Both the position numbers and the translations under genes were made by a program. A stretch of 64,000 nt of DNA from Ostrinia nubilalis (lineage: Eukaryota; Arthropoda; Insecta; Lepidoptera; Crambidae). How positions within the stretch are numbered: position 1 is the stretch's first letter; each line of letters begins with the position of its first letter. The stretch lies in assembly GCF_963855985.1 (NCBI RefSeq), contig NC_087091.1, positions 12,530,154 through 12,594,153 of the forward strand, read 5' to 3'. Below, piece after piece: positions 46,086-59,838 of this stretch. The notes under the pieces are model-generated. The model did not search any database, had not been told where the DNA came from, and saw only the letters and a list, made by a program, of their open reading frames with translations.

Positions 46086-46994
46086 GGGTCAAGGAGGCAA
46101 CAGTGACTCGGTCGGCTACAGTGGCTCAGTCATGTTTCGACCTGAAGGCATAGGAATATATATTTGTCTCTTTTACCGATTCAAAGGTCTTGGTACCCGA
46201 ACACGTTTAAACCAGTTTGCTCGCCGGTCAAGTGCCGTGCGGAAGGGTGAGGGAATGTTTTTTGTTTTCGCGCCCACTAAATTACATTCTAAGGTGAGTT
46301 TCGATTGTTTTCATATCTTTGTTTGTTGCTATAGGTAATAGCCGTTATATTTATCGGATAGTAGGTCTTGTATCAATTGTCTTTAATCCGAGTTTTGACT
46401 AATTTGTTTTACATCTTGGTTTTTTTGATCAAATATTTACAAAATGGCGTAGAAGTACACAGTGACTCAATTTTAATACTTTATACGAATTCAATATTTT
46501 ATAACTTTAAATCGAATTTTGTTTTTTATTTACAGAATGCCACGGAAAAAAACCGACAGAAAAATAGGGAAGAAATAAATAACGAAGAGATTGAGATGAC
46601 TTAAGATCTTATAGGTAGCAATAAAAGTACTAAGAGTCGTGTTGAATTGTTGATTATAATAAGAATAGCTTGTGCAGTTTTGTTATTATTTCTAATAAAA
46701 AACTACGCGGAATGGGCATTTTCTTTTCATATAAATACTGCCGTACCACGTTAATACTGTGTACCACGGTAGTGAGTCAGTGTGTACACCTAGTAGTCCA
46801 CAGTGGATCAATTATCATTTTTTTGTTTTAGGTTCCTACTTTGACATAAGTAGTAAATAATGTAAAATCATGAGTGCTCAGTTACAGTTCAATAGTGTAT
46901 CTAAAATGTGAGCAAATTTTAGGCCAATATTAAAGCGATATCTATTTTTATTAAGCTTCGAAAAAAAAGTGAGTCACTGTTGCCTCCCTGACCC
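46086..46994 (+). mobile_element. pogo-like deletion derivative, TA target
   Basis: The inverted repeats start GGGTCAAGGAGGCAACAGTG (left) and GGGTCAGGGAGGCAACAGTG (right, complement) and are flanked by TA (46084-46085 and 46995-46996). Inside, a possible donor (AAG|GTGAGT at about 46292) and acceptor (TTTATTTACAG at about 46535) frame an intron. The ATG after it opens MPRKKTDRKIGKK and then stops. MPRK-type starts are common in pogo/Tigger transposases, so this looks like the 5' part of a transposase gene with the coding region deleted. The assignment rests on TA, the TIR and this short motif. Confidence 0.6.
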
Positions 46995-46996
46995 TA

Positions 46997-49900
46997 CGTC
47001 CCCTACGGCGCTGTTCAATAAGATAGGTAAATTTATTCCCTTTATTCTGATGTAGCTTCTTAACCATTTTTGTGAGAAAAAGGTGTCATCATTGAAAGAA
47101 AACATGTTACTGAAAACACGTTTCTATTGTCGGTCTTTTACGTCGGATGTGTGGTGTACGTAGTATAACCTCGCCAGGGTTATAAAGCACAGATAACGAA
47201 ATAAAGTGTCATCCATCCTCGTCTGCAAGTAGCTTACTCGTTCCGCGTCGGATGGAGCTATTCACCTTTCACATGTAGGCCATTAGTAGAAAGATAGGCC
47301 CGATATTGTAGCGCGTGCCCCCTCCCGCCATGCCCCTCCTGAGATAAGCCGGGAGCGTTAAATATGTGCCTCCCATGGCTTGCTGTCGTCGATACCGCCT
47401 ACTAAACATGAATAAACGGCATCTAAAGCTTACAATATCATCGGTTTTTCTAATCGATAAAGTTGCTTTGAGGTTATCTATTGCTAAAGTAATATTTACT
47501 TTGTTCGTTTCAGGTATGAACTCATGAAAATCTTCACTTCTCACAATGACAGTAAGCAAAATAATTTTATTACATTTATTTTTTACACTTATTACACAAA
47601 TAAAGATGCAGTGTTAATTGTGCGGTGCCCACAGACAGTGGTCAAATTCCGCTGCTCCTTTAGCCACTTTCGCGGCACTAAACGTCGAATTCGTTGGAAT
47701 TGAGACGGCAAGACAAATGGCTCAGTGAAGACGAATATCTTCGAATCAAATGCCTCTCCATCGAATACTCGCCGACTTAGTTTCGGCTGTCGGCACTTTA
47801 CGATCTCCGACCACTATACTTCACAGAAATTCCTCATGTCTGTCTTAATTCGATCCTCTTCCTACTAGCTTTTAAGTTGTCCATATCCATTTAATATTGA
47901 TTCTAACTGTTCCCGTAATTTGTATCTGTACTTTATGTAACTTGAAGGTTTTGTTAACATCGACCGTTTATTTGTTTTCTTGCTGTGTCTACCATGATGT
48001 CAATCTTCTTAATTTTAATTTGGAAGGTCGTATAAATAAAATAATCTATATACGACTGTGAACTGAAGGACGTTTTTGTCGAATTGGATACATAATCTTA
48101 TTTACTTACATATTTACAAAGGCTTCAATAAATATCAATGTTCTGTAGCTGCCATTATTCTCGAAGCGATTAAGGGTAACATTTAAATGGAGGTCTCTGT
48201 TGATATTTTATTACACCGAGATGAAAATTTCAGTCAAATAAATATTTGTACGTACTCCTTCAAGTCTTGGATTTCATTTTCGCTGTCAAGGGATTTTGCT
48301 ACAATAGGTACTGGGATATTATTCTCGGAAAAGAAAATACATATGGATTTCATTGTCACTCTTATTGATGTAGTATTTTCAAATGTATTGCTATTTATTT
48401 ACTTGACAATATTTGGTATCCACGTGGTCTGTTTATAAAAGTTATATCTTTGTGTGTTCAGGAAAGTATCGATTATTGATCTTCAGTCGTGAATGTCTTG
48501 GAATAAGGTTTTATTAACATGTCTATTTGTGTAATATGAACGCATATGGAACACAATGGGGAGTGGTTAGGAGCGGGCGAGGACAGTGCGGCAGCACGAC
48601 GTAGGTATTGTTAGCGCGAGGATGTCAGAACACCTTTGTTCTGCAGGGCACGGGCGGCGGGCGTTACTTTATCTTATTACACGTGTCGGTGCCGGTCTAA
48701 CGAAGCTGCCCGCCGCAATTGTCCCACCTTCTGAATTAATGTGTCGCCTTATAATAGTCTCCGGCCTCGCCTCCCACCATTGTTTATGTAACTATTACTA
48801 CTCTCTGCACCGAATATAATCTCGTCGAATTAAATTTATGCCTGACAAACCCGCGGTAATTTCTGCTGTATACCGACTTAATTAACCGAAATTCACCCTC
48901 TCTAGTGCGTTAATAACTTCCTCGCTAACATTTCACACGTTTCGTGCATAGGCACTTGAGCCATGATGCTCGGCTAATATTTTACAACTACAACGTTCCG
49001 GATATTGGGAAGCATGGCGCGCGAAAATTGTAAGTAAGGGCGATGTGTTAATTGAACACATAAAACACAGTCGCGTCTTGGAATATTCAGTATCCCGAGC
49101 CAAATCTCGGAGGGAAGGGAAGCGAGCGCTATAATTGTCTGCCGTGTACTATTTATCACGGGCAAAGGTAACTAGATAACTTATTAGGATTACACGCGCG
49201 TTACAAAGAATATTTCTCTTATTTAGGGGGATGTAACAGCAGCTACCGAACGATCTCGGCCTTTTAGGAGCATATTTATTACGTTACCTACTTTTTTACG
49301 ACCCCGCTTGATTTATAGAGTTCAAAAAGTTTTTATTTAACCGTTGTTATTTTGTAAAGTTCGATCCCTTACGGGAACGACTACATCTAAGTTTTATTTG
49401 AGTTGTGTGTGACGTTCGCATCGGGGAATACTGGCACGACATCTTTGTCAACTTCGGATATCTGATCGGATTTTGGTAATCTATAGATATGTGTTCGGAA
49501 CTTTATTAATAGTCGATACACTAAGGCATGTAATGGATATCGATTGTCAACCCACATATTGTGCTGGTATTGGTACGCAGCTACAAATAGCAGCAGCTGT
49601 TAAATTACCTTTCGTTAAGACCTGGATTGCCGGTTGGCAATGCAGCGCGTCGGTTTGCGCGTTAATGAGTCCATGCCATATGTGCGCTACAAACGCTACA
49701 ACGCTGAACATATTGTTTCAAACAGATAATAACCGCCTTACATATTGTTATTTTGGTCTAATAAACGCCGCGTGGCGCGATGTTCTCGAATTAACGATTT
49801 TAATGATTTTGTTCTCTAATTTCAGCTTATCTTTTTGAACAATGAGGCTGATTATGAAGTTAAAGGAGAGTAATCTTACTCGGGGGTAAATTGCTTTGTT

Positions 49901-52900
49901 CTCATGCGTGAGTTATATGTATAATTTTGGTACAAAAATAGAAAATAATGTTTGTGTCAGCTTTTCTAGAGGGTGTAGGTTTAACATGCGGGGTGTAATA
50001 GGGCTCTGAGGGAAGCTATTAGACTGGCCACGGGTTACTTACTTTAGGTTTACTGCGCCATCAAATATTCCCATTTCGTATATTACACAAAATGTCCTCC
50101 TTACTTTGCTAAACAAAGTATAATACTCACTCCTTTGCACAGGAGCCAGGAGCTGTCCTTCGTAATCTTACCTAAGACTACAAAGATTAAATAACTAATT
50201 ATTTTAATATTCACATAGAGACTCACTCAATGGTGGGAGACATCTTTGTTGCACCTGGACGCTTAATTAATCGTTTCGAGGATTTTACTTACTTCCTCCT
50301 AGAGATAATTTATTATTGCAGTTTCTCTTGTACTTTCGTCTGTAATTTAAGAGACTCACACCTGTCGACTGCAGCTTCCCTCCTTTCCGATCGAAATATT
50401 TAAAGTATCTTTAATTTATTTAAGTTTGTGCTATTTCGCGCAGTTTTAAAGGAGTTTATGCTTGTTAGGTATTTTCGCTTCATAAAATGAAAAGGAAGAA
50501 TATGCACTATGCTACTAAAGAAGGTAGAAAAAAGAAGTAAGAAAGAAAGTCGTTAGTGTTTTGATTCTCATAAAGACAAATGTCATATAGTTCCAAGATA
50601 TAAGTATACAAGATTTGGACAGATGAGTGCTTGTTTACGCGAAAGGGACTTTTTCCGTAAAAAAGTTAGTTCGCGAATTGTGAATACAACATCCGACGTG
50701 GTGTCTAGTGAACAGCAAGCAAGTGTGCAGCCCGGAAGCATTACCTCAATTCGATCGTGGCTAGATTAGACAGTGCAAGATAATATTTAAATGGAACCAA
50801 AACAGCAACCAATTGGTTAAACATAATCTAAGTGTCCTCAAAGATATTATACACACACTACCCTACCCGAGATAGATATCGCAGTATTTCAAAGTTTGTT
50901 ACCATTACACAGCACCTACTCGTAATTACTCCCGAACTGCAAAGACGAATCCTCCCATCTTAATACGAAATAATTCCACCTCCAAAGCTTACCATGCAAA
51001 TGGGGTCTTGTTCATATTTCTCAGCACTATTGTATCACTAATCTCTGGCGCACATCTCAACATTAATGCCACTGGATTTAGAAGGTTGACATCTATACTA
51101 ATATCATAAATATGAATGTAACTGTCTGTTTGTTACATTTCCACGATTAGGTAAACAGTTGGAGTAATTTTAATGAGTTTTGATGTAGATATAGTTTTGG
51201 AGTTCTCCAAGGTCACAAAAACTTTAAAAAGATGAAAGTTTCTTAAGTTTCCCATAAATTACTCAAGTGAGGATTTATGAAAATATATACTTATGTTTGT
51301 TTCAAGAATGTAGTGTTTCATAATTTTTGGAAAAAATAACTCAAGGTAATACAATAGAGGATGATTTACAATGTTTCACCTAAACTATACTTTGTAAAGT
51401 AATTGCTTTAGCATGGCTATGACGCTGCCTGGGAAAAACCCGTGTCCAGATCCAGATGTAATACCTATTACGAGGCTAGATCTGAGTAGATTAACTGTCC
51501 CATTTTTCCAAAAATGAGAGTCACTCTCCACTAGAAAAGTAAAATCTTACGCAAAAATATCCGCCCTTGAAGCAAAAAAATACTATGAGACTACTAAGGA
51601 TAAGAATAAAAGCAACTGTTATTTTTTTATTAAAACCAATCCTGTAACTCCAACTATGGAGGCTTAGCGTAATTGTCTACAGTAGTGGAAATGTCCTCTT
51701 TGTTCCTTTTAGATGAAAGGCTATATTCAAATGAGAGATTGTGCTTTTATTTTTACATTGTGGGCCGCGTAGTATTGTTGCATGGTTTGCTGTGATGATA
51801 CTAAGTAGCGATAGTCTTAAGTTTTAAACCTCTTATTTTAAGCTCTCGTTCCGAAAACATTGCAACAACTTTGTTTGAGCTGGTGGGGGGATTAAAACGA
51901 TTAAGCGTTTCTGTGGTCAAAGAATGTATGTAAAACGTTACATTTTTAAAGTCAGCAAAATTGCAAAGTCAAGTAGTAGCTTGAGAATTTTCTTTGCTAT
52001 AATTTGTCCAATTAGTGATAACTGCGAATTGAACTGAACAATTATGTTACATCAAGCCTAATAATAAGCTTAGTTAGATTAAAATTGTATTTTAATCTGT
52101 ATAATGTAGTTCCTGCAAAATAAATAGTGCTAATTAGCCTGAATTTGTTATTAAAGTTACGATTTTACGGTTACATCTCATCAAGTTTAAAAAGGTTAAT
52201 CAAAAATGAAAATATTTTTTGTTATGGCTGTGGAAATTTAAAATGAAATTCTTAGAACGCAAAGCTTCAAGAAAATTAATCTCGTGACCTGGAACAACAA
52301 ATATTGTTGTTTGGTCGCCTTCTCCTTATAAATCTTAGGTCTTATGCACTGACGGCGAATATTAGAAAATGCAACAGTTTTCAAACCGAATAGTGAATCA
52401 ACATTGTATAGCACAACCTTGCAATAAAATAAATAAACTTTTACTTACTATGAATGATTAGGTTACTTTACTTAGCGATATTACTTATTCTTATTATGTT
52501 ATTTATTTATTACGTTTATATTCTTTGTATTATCTTTTCAGTATGCAAATCTTTACCTACTTTCGCCAAAATAGTTTTACATGACATTCAGTATTCACGC
52601 TAAAACGATTATTAAAAAGTATGTCTGTATCTCTAACCTACTATGTTGTGAACTTTTTAATACATATTTTGTCATAAGCAGGCAAGTCTACAATGGAATC
52701 TGTATTGTAGAAGTATTATTGTCTCTGTTCGTAATCCAATCTGCTCTCCACTCTGTGTTTGTATACCTTACCGTTTCATAATCCAAAAACCCAATTGTCT
52801 AATTCCAAATCCGTATCTAATTGGAATGTCTGCTAATTCTCCAGCGGCATTGTTGCACACAACTGCTCGCTCAATATTCAAGCCGTTGGCCCGTTTTGGT

Positions 52901-55900
52901 TCAATTAATTTATTTAATAAATTCGTTGAGAGTCGAGCGCGTCTGTCCCGGTTCATTCCGCCTTTATAAATTTATATCGTCAGACGTGCCCGGAATTTAA
53001 TGCTCGGTGTGCCTCCAGGCCTGGCGCCGGTGACCCTGCAAATGTCAAATGCAGGTGAACCTTGCCTTTTTAAATTGAATGTGTGGACTTCGAATAACAA
53101 CCTAATAACCTAACATCAGTACTAATGACGAATGCATCCATAGGACATGTCCATTTCATCATCATCATAGGCCATTTAATTAACCTGAAATATAACCAAT
53201 TTTCATGACATAAGGTTGTATGTTTTCAGGAACATTAGGTATGAATATTACTTCCTGGCTTAATAATTTAAATGGAGGAAGCAAAGCAAATAAAATTGAT
53301 TGTGTATTTGACGCATTATTTATTTCAGTCCAATTAAATAATTTCAAACTCAGAAAAACAAAAAATACCTACTAGGCCGGCCAATCAGTTCCATTACTAA
53401 CTTCCCAGCTAACTCGTCGGGAGCAAATCTTAGATAGTTGTTGGCGTTTGTGGCTGACAGCAGTTATGACGGCTCCCATCGCTTTATTGTCTCGCACAGC
53501 ATTGTCCCCCTCTGAGGCTCCCGCTTAGTTTTAATTAAGTCCCCTTTGACTGTTCATTTCCAATTGTGCTACAGCGGTAAATGCGTATTAACTCATTTTT
53601 TCCTCCCTGCATCTAGGTCTCGACCTGATAATGCGCAAGTCATATTAACTCTGCATTTCCCTAGGGATCCGCTCCATCGCCATTTCTCCGTAAATAGATA
53701 TTTCATCACGTCGCTTCCTTTTTAATTTCTTTAGCAATTATCGGTGGAGTATTTACTCTTGGACTTAATTCATCTTTCCTCTTCGCCTTCAGTAAAAAAT
53801 GCAAACGTATTCCAGCAAAAGATTGGGAAAGAGCTGAATCGAGAAATATTACACTACTTGGAAATATTGGCGCGGAAGGTGGCAGAGACATTTAACTTGA
53901 GCTTTGAAGGAACCGAGATGTAATTAAAATAAATATTTGGCACGAAATCCGGGTCGCGGCGGTTAAGCAGAGACATTCCCACCCTTTGAACAAGTTCTTG
54001 TTTATGTTTGCTCATTAAACAAATAAAAGTGGAAATTTCGTCTTAATCTGTGGAAACTTTTATGTTACCGACTGTGCCGGCTTGAAATTATTGTGTTCAA
54101 ATATTTGTCTGTTCTGAGAGCGTCTGCAATTTGATATTATTGTTTTATTTTACCTTTTGCTGTAACTTCCATACTTAAGTCGTCTTTTTACTTGACTATT
54201 CTTGCCGCTGAAAAAGAATTGGATATCTGGTAATATCGGAATTGCGGAATCATTGAACTGGATAGAATAGAATATAACCAGAAATATGTTCAGTGCATAC
54301 TCTTGTTGTGATTTCTTTGACGTTACAAATAATTGCACCCAAACATCAGCAATAACATAATCACAACTAATTGACACCATGTCGCTTGCACGAGACGTTG
54401 TATTGGCAATTAAAGGACTGGTTCGAATTCATGGAGCGTATTCGCATAATTAACCGACAGTCACCGGCCTATTTGATTGCACATTAGCCAGCTAACTGGA
54501 TGCCAAGTCACGAATAATGGCACAACACTCGTCTAATGGACTCGGTGGATGTAACATAGGTGGTAGACACGTCCTGTAAACAATGACGTGATTTCCTCTC
54601 GGAGATGTGTGGAGGACCTTTGGATTGGGATATGTTAGTCACGGCTTGATATTAGTTTCAAGTACATGTGATCATGTTGCAGGTATGTAAATACATGTGA
54701 TCATGTTGCAGGAAATATTCGGGTATATTCGTAATATTTTCAGTCATATCCTCACGTAAAGATGAAACTTTCGAGTTGAAAATGTAAATGACGGTTTATT
54801 ACAGTCACTAAGAGAGTTTCAGGCTGATACATCGTATTATTTTGCGGAACACTAAAACCTGCGCAGTCATACAGGCGAGACGACCATTACCTCCCACTTT
54901 ATGTGAAATGCTCGAGCGCCATTATCTTAGGCTCAGCTCTTTTGTATTTGCTGCGCTTTCCCTCTAAAGAGGCTTATACACGTACATCTTGAAAGCTGAT
55001 AAAATCAGGAGTTCATCGTTACACAAATAAAATTGATCTTCTGGAACCTATCAGAAACTTAAGTTCCTGAAAGGACTTTTACCACGATAGCAATACAGAA
55101 CTTTAACCTTCGAGTCCTTGAAAGTAATGAGTTATGTGCAATATTATCTAAAGATTTTTACATGACTTATCAACCTAAACATATTTTGAAAGTTATTCAA
55201 TAAATATACCTCATACTGCGCGTGTGTGTTTAAGTATAAATTGTCTGAAATGGAATATGGTTTACTTATTTCTTGCCTGAACGTAGTCTCATTCAGTTTG
55301 ACATAAAACATAAATACAGAAGTGTACACGCTACATCCTCCATCAAAACATGATTTCGTACGTCTCCTTGTATTACGTCAGCGCTTTTCTTCGGAATATG
55401 TTTATAAGCCAGGAAATGTATTTCCCGAGCTCTGAGCTGACATGTCTTCGTTGTAAAGTTGATAGGTCGTAAGCGAAAAGGCGGAATCGTAACAACGTTC
55501 GTATTATTTTGTACCCATTTTCATAATACAATAGTTGTCAACATTCATATGACGCGTTGTAGCTACTTACCTATTTGCGTTTTCATTTTGCGTCGTATAT
55601 TACTGACTGGTGCATAAAGCGGCGCTAGGTAAAGAAGTTTAAAGTCGGTAGATATCTGCGACTGCGATTGTTTTTTCTTATTTTGATCGGTAGCGTTCTC
55701 AAAGGTCGTGCGCTGTCATTAATCGCTTTATGAGAGAGGAAGTGCAAAGTGGAGCGTACGAGCACGCTCAAGTCCCCACCCCGCGCCCTCAAACCAGAAT
55801 TCATTATTGTCTTCAAAGAAACTGCTGACGGCACTCGGAGCCGGCCCGTGAGTGGGTTCAAACGTTATTGCGCTTTCGGCAACTTATCGATATTGAGGTT

Positions 55901-58569
55901 AGATGCTAATCCGCTATGCATTTTAATCGCCACGATTCACCTTTGTTTATGGATGTAGCTTATTGCAGATAACTTCGTGGTCTATGCAAATCGGTTCAAG
56001 GCAAACACTAAAAAGTAATGATTTAGTTTTTGTTCTTGGAAAAATCGAAGAATCTTTTTCTAAAGTCACGATCTGAAAATAATTAAATTTTGATGTAGCA
56101 ACGATATTCGATCCTGTGTTGTGTGTCAGAAATGAGGTTTGAACACTCTAATTTCCTTGCAAACTTCAGTCAAAGTTTCTCATAATTTCTTAACTTCTTA
56201 ATGAAAGCACAAAATGTTCTTTTGATTACTTGCCTCAATATTCGTAAACAAATGTTTCAGAAAAGTAAAATGCACATTGTTTCGTCGTTGCGAATAAATT
56301 ATGGAATTGAATTTCAAACTTTTTATTTTTTCGAGTTTTATGAAATTGGAATCGGTAGCAACGTTGTTTTATCAGAAGTAGTATTTTGTGAGTTAAAACT
56401 TTTGTCCAATAATCCTAATGAAACCTATCCCATAAAACGCTGACATACGAGCTAGCATCTTGCCAACTTTTGCCAGTTGTTTGACTTGAAACTTCCCCGC
56501 CTTTTAACTTTTGATGAGAGAGCGTTTGAAAACTTGACACTTCGCGGTTATTTTGTTCATTTTAGGAAGCTTTCTTCTATTGTAATTATTGTAAATGAAA
56601 ATATCCCCATTTTCAATTTTCTATTTTAGGCAACATCGACAATTTAAACTTAACTAACACACAGTCTTTATTTATTTTCTTTTAATCAACAAAGAGAGTA
56701 AGTGGTTATGTATATTATAAATAAAAGCATACATAAACAGTTAACAGCTTAGAAAAGATTGTATGAATAATTGAATATAGTAGACAGTGAAATAAGGCTA
56801 GATTATGCAAATTTAACACCCCTTGACGAGATCCCATAAAATGTTTACATCTACCTATGTACATTCAAATTTATTTTTAATTTAAGCTCCATAATATTTG
56901 AAGTTGTAAAAGGAGGCTTGCCTGCGTCAAGATTTTAATTAAAATTCGTCCATCTTCTATACGTCTTATGAACGAGAGTAACAGTTGACGGGAACTCGAG
57001 ATGATTTAGTGAAATTATGCTGAGAGCCAGCTGTCTCGACATCTTTAGTGGAAGTGAGGCAATACTCACGACTTCACGACTCGCAATTTTACAATGTCTA
57101 CACGTACAGCTACAGGAATTAGCCTTGGTATGGCGTAACTTGGAAATTTAGGGACTCGCTAAATCTTTGCAGCGGAGTTATTAAAATTCGCTTCTAGTAC
57201 TCTTTCACATCAAATCGCAATCGTGAAGGTCCGAAAAATAAATATACTTAATACCAAATATTACTCTGCGATCTAATTCTTCTGTCTATTTTCACTTCCA
57301 AAAGCACTGGGGCGTGTCGTGTCCTCGCATGTAACGCAATCAAATCAGTGAGAGAAAACAGTTTCTGACGTACGATTTTATTCGGATTATTATTGCTAGA
57401 AAAATAATGTATTGCTTTGTTATTAGGTTACATGGTATGAAATCAGTTGCAATGCCATGATCATGAGTTGTTAGACCATTGTAGGCGTGATTGGGCAAAG
57501 GCATCTGTAGGACAATGCGGGGTGCGAGGGGCCGCTTGGCAGCGCCGGACACTTGAGGCGCTGGCGGCCGCCCAACCCGCTTTATCTTAATGCACTCGCT
57601 GTCTTCTCCCCTCACTACACCCATAACTCGCTTTTCCACTCCACAATTGTTTCAGCCATACGACGCGTCGTTAGCGTGAAATTTGATACGCCCGCTGCTC
57701 CCTGTTACAACCCGCTTCATACAACGCGCCACACTTTTAACTAAATAATGTACCTAATTTTCAGAAATCTCCCTACAGTTTTGCTTTTGCTAAACTTCTC
57801 GTAAAATTCCCGCCGGAACCGGGACACAGAGACGCATTGGCGAAAAGCACAGGAATTTAATTCGGATGTTGCTCCTCTTGGAGACTGACGCCCTGTGACA
57901 CGTTACGACATTTGCCCGACGATTTTTCGCCACATTTTACGTAACTGAGAGAATTTCATTGTATCTCCGAAATTCGGACTGAACGTTTTGTCATTCGTAA
58001 CTTTATACTTTTTGAGTTTGGCACAGAATCAACGTCGGTGTCGCTTTTTGGTTCTATTTTTATTGTGAGCTTATACTTGGTAGAACTTAATCAAATTAAA
58101 TTGTGATTGTGAGCTATTTGTGGAAAATGTCCACATGTTTTGTGAACTTTCTTTTTTCTTTTACATATTTGGAAAAAAATGGGGTTCGTGAACGTGATAA
58201 CTCTAACGGAAAATATTTACTGAGAAATCCAAAGAATAGAAATAATATCCTTGTACTCACTTCCTGCACCGTTAACGACTTGGGCGTCTTATGTGTATTA
58301 TATTTTGCGGTGAACGTTCGTGAATCGTGTCATATTGGCTTTGTCTGGAACGTTCATCCGAAAGGCTGGTATCATTATTACATGAAAATTGCTTCTGAAC
58401 ATCAAGTGATGTTTTTCTTTGTTAGAAGTACCTTCAAGGCGTTTTATTTTGACTTAAAAATAAAAGGAGCAGTTATTTTGAATGTTTCTTTGCGCCATGT
58501 GTATCCGTCACATTAATTTAATTTTAGATTTTCTCACAATAAAAATACGTAACGTACATTTATAGCTAA
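46997..58569. other. 11.5-kb repeat-poor, gene-free region
   Basis: No coding gene is supported; open frames (up to 137 codons at 58103-58516) look like chance. Only minor repeats occur: a degenerate Helitron 5' end near 51089-51120 (TCTATACTAATAT), and a 27-bp duplication (TACATGTGATCATGTTGCAGG) at about 54663-54712. Patches of balanced composition with many TAATT-type sites (for example 48840-49170, 52790-53045 and 53390-53700) could be regulatory. That is inference only. Confidence 0.4.
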
Positions 58570-58750
58570 CTAGCTTTCCGCCCGCGGCTTCGCCCGCGTG
58601 GAATTTTGTCTGTCACAGAAAAACTTTATCGCGCGCGTCCCTGTTTCAAAAACCGGGATAAAAACTATCCTATGTTCTTTCCCGGGACTCAAACTATCTC
58701 TATGCCAAATTTCATCAAAATCGGTTGCGAGGTTTAAGCGGGAAAGCGTA

Positions 58751-58787
<37 letters not shown>

Positions 58788-58818
58788 GTTACTTTCGCAT
58801 TTATAATATTAGTTGGGA
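58570..58818 (-). mobile_element. Lep1-like non-autonomous Helitron
   Basis: On the minus strand it starts TCCCAACTAATATTATAAAT, runs through a (CTGT)n run, and ends with GCGGGCGAAGCCGCGGGC and GGAAAGCTAG, which contains the terminal hairpin. It sits between A and T. The internal ACAG run (about 58751-58785) and the terminal sequences match the Lep1-type family described from many moths. No coding. Confidence 0.85.
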
Positions 58819-59838
58819 TTAGTTGGGATAGACGTTGCTGATGGAAAAGACATTTACAAGAGAGAAAATTTGGATAAGAATGTGCAGCTTCCCATTGCAT
58901 TCAGTTTAAGTCAGAGACATTTATTACATCTAATCGTGAATTCTGAGAAAGATCGTCCGCGCCAAAGAATTCTCATACTAACAAAGTTCAAGCTGAACTT
59001 CGCCGTAAGGAAACATCTGTCACCAAGTAATTTAAACTTAAATCTATTGAATACCGTTCTGAAAAGTGCCTAGTTTTACAAATGTAACTTAAGAGATACC
59101 AAGTTATACGATTATGATTTTGGATTCAGATTTTAGTTTTTCAAAGTTTAAGATGAATCTAGTAGGTGTACTTAGAGCAGAAAATCTACCGCTGTTTTAA
59201 ATCAGGGATGTGATCGTATTGTTTTAAACTAATTACTTTATAACTTTCCTTTTAATCCTACCTAGATTAATTCCCCGAAATAGACGCGGACTGCAAGTGG
59301 TATTCTAATAATACTATTGATAGATTCCCAAAGTTCTCCCATATCGGATGCGCTATAGTCGGAGTACATTACCGGATCTCGTAATGCATCTCTGATAGTT
59401 AGGGGACTGTTAACATGAACTCCGGAGGCGATTAGCACAGGCTGTATCATTTATGATGCAAACGCATTGCCAATCTCCATATTATGTAATACGTGTTACG
59501 TTATTACTAATTTTCCCAAGGCACCAGTATTGGGATACCTATAGGAAACTACACTGCATTGTAATATTACATGTCTATGATCTAGTTTATACAAACAAAT
59601 ATGTGTTCATACGAGTAAACGACAACATATCAAGTTAAAAACTTATACTCGTATGTAGTTAAGATGGGTGTAATTTTGAAACAGAATCTATCGAGTCTAG
59701 TCTGAATCTGATCAAAATCAAAAATATTTTATTCAGTTTACTTATACTGGTCGTATTTTGGCACTTATGAACGTCAAAACAAAATAAAATAAAAAAGGTA
59801 GCCCTTAATGTGCTGTCTACTGTACATAATATTCAACA
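58819..59838. other. Gene-free spacer
   Basis: A short direct repeat (TTAGTTGGGAT) follows the Helitron end. I see nothing else recognisable. Confidence 0.4.

Noticed and set aside
49473..49838. 121-codon plus-strand frame
   Set aside because: No motif, codon pattern or splice context supports it.
52581..52956. Overlapping frames on both strands
   Set aside because: They look like chance frames in AT-rich DNA.
58103..58516. 137-codon plus-strand open frame
   Set aside because: It begins at GTG, has no recognisable motif, and lengths like this are expected by chance over 30 kb of AT-rich DNA.
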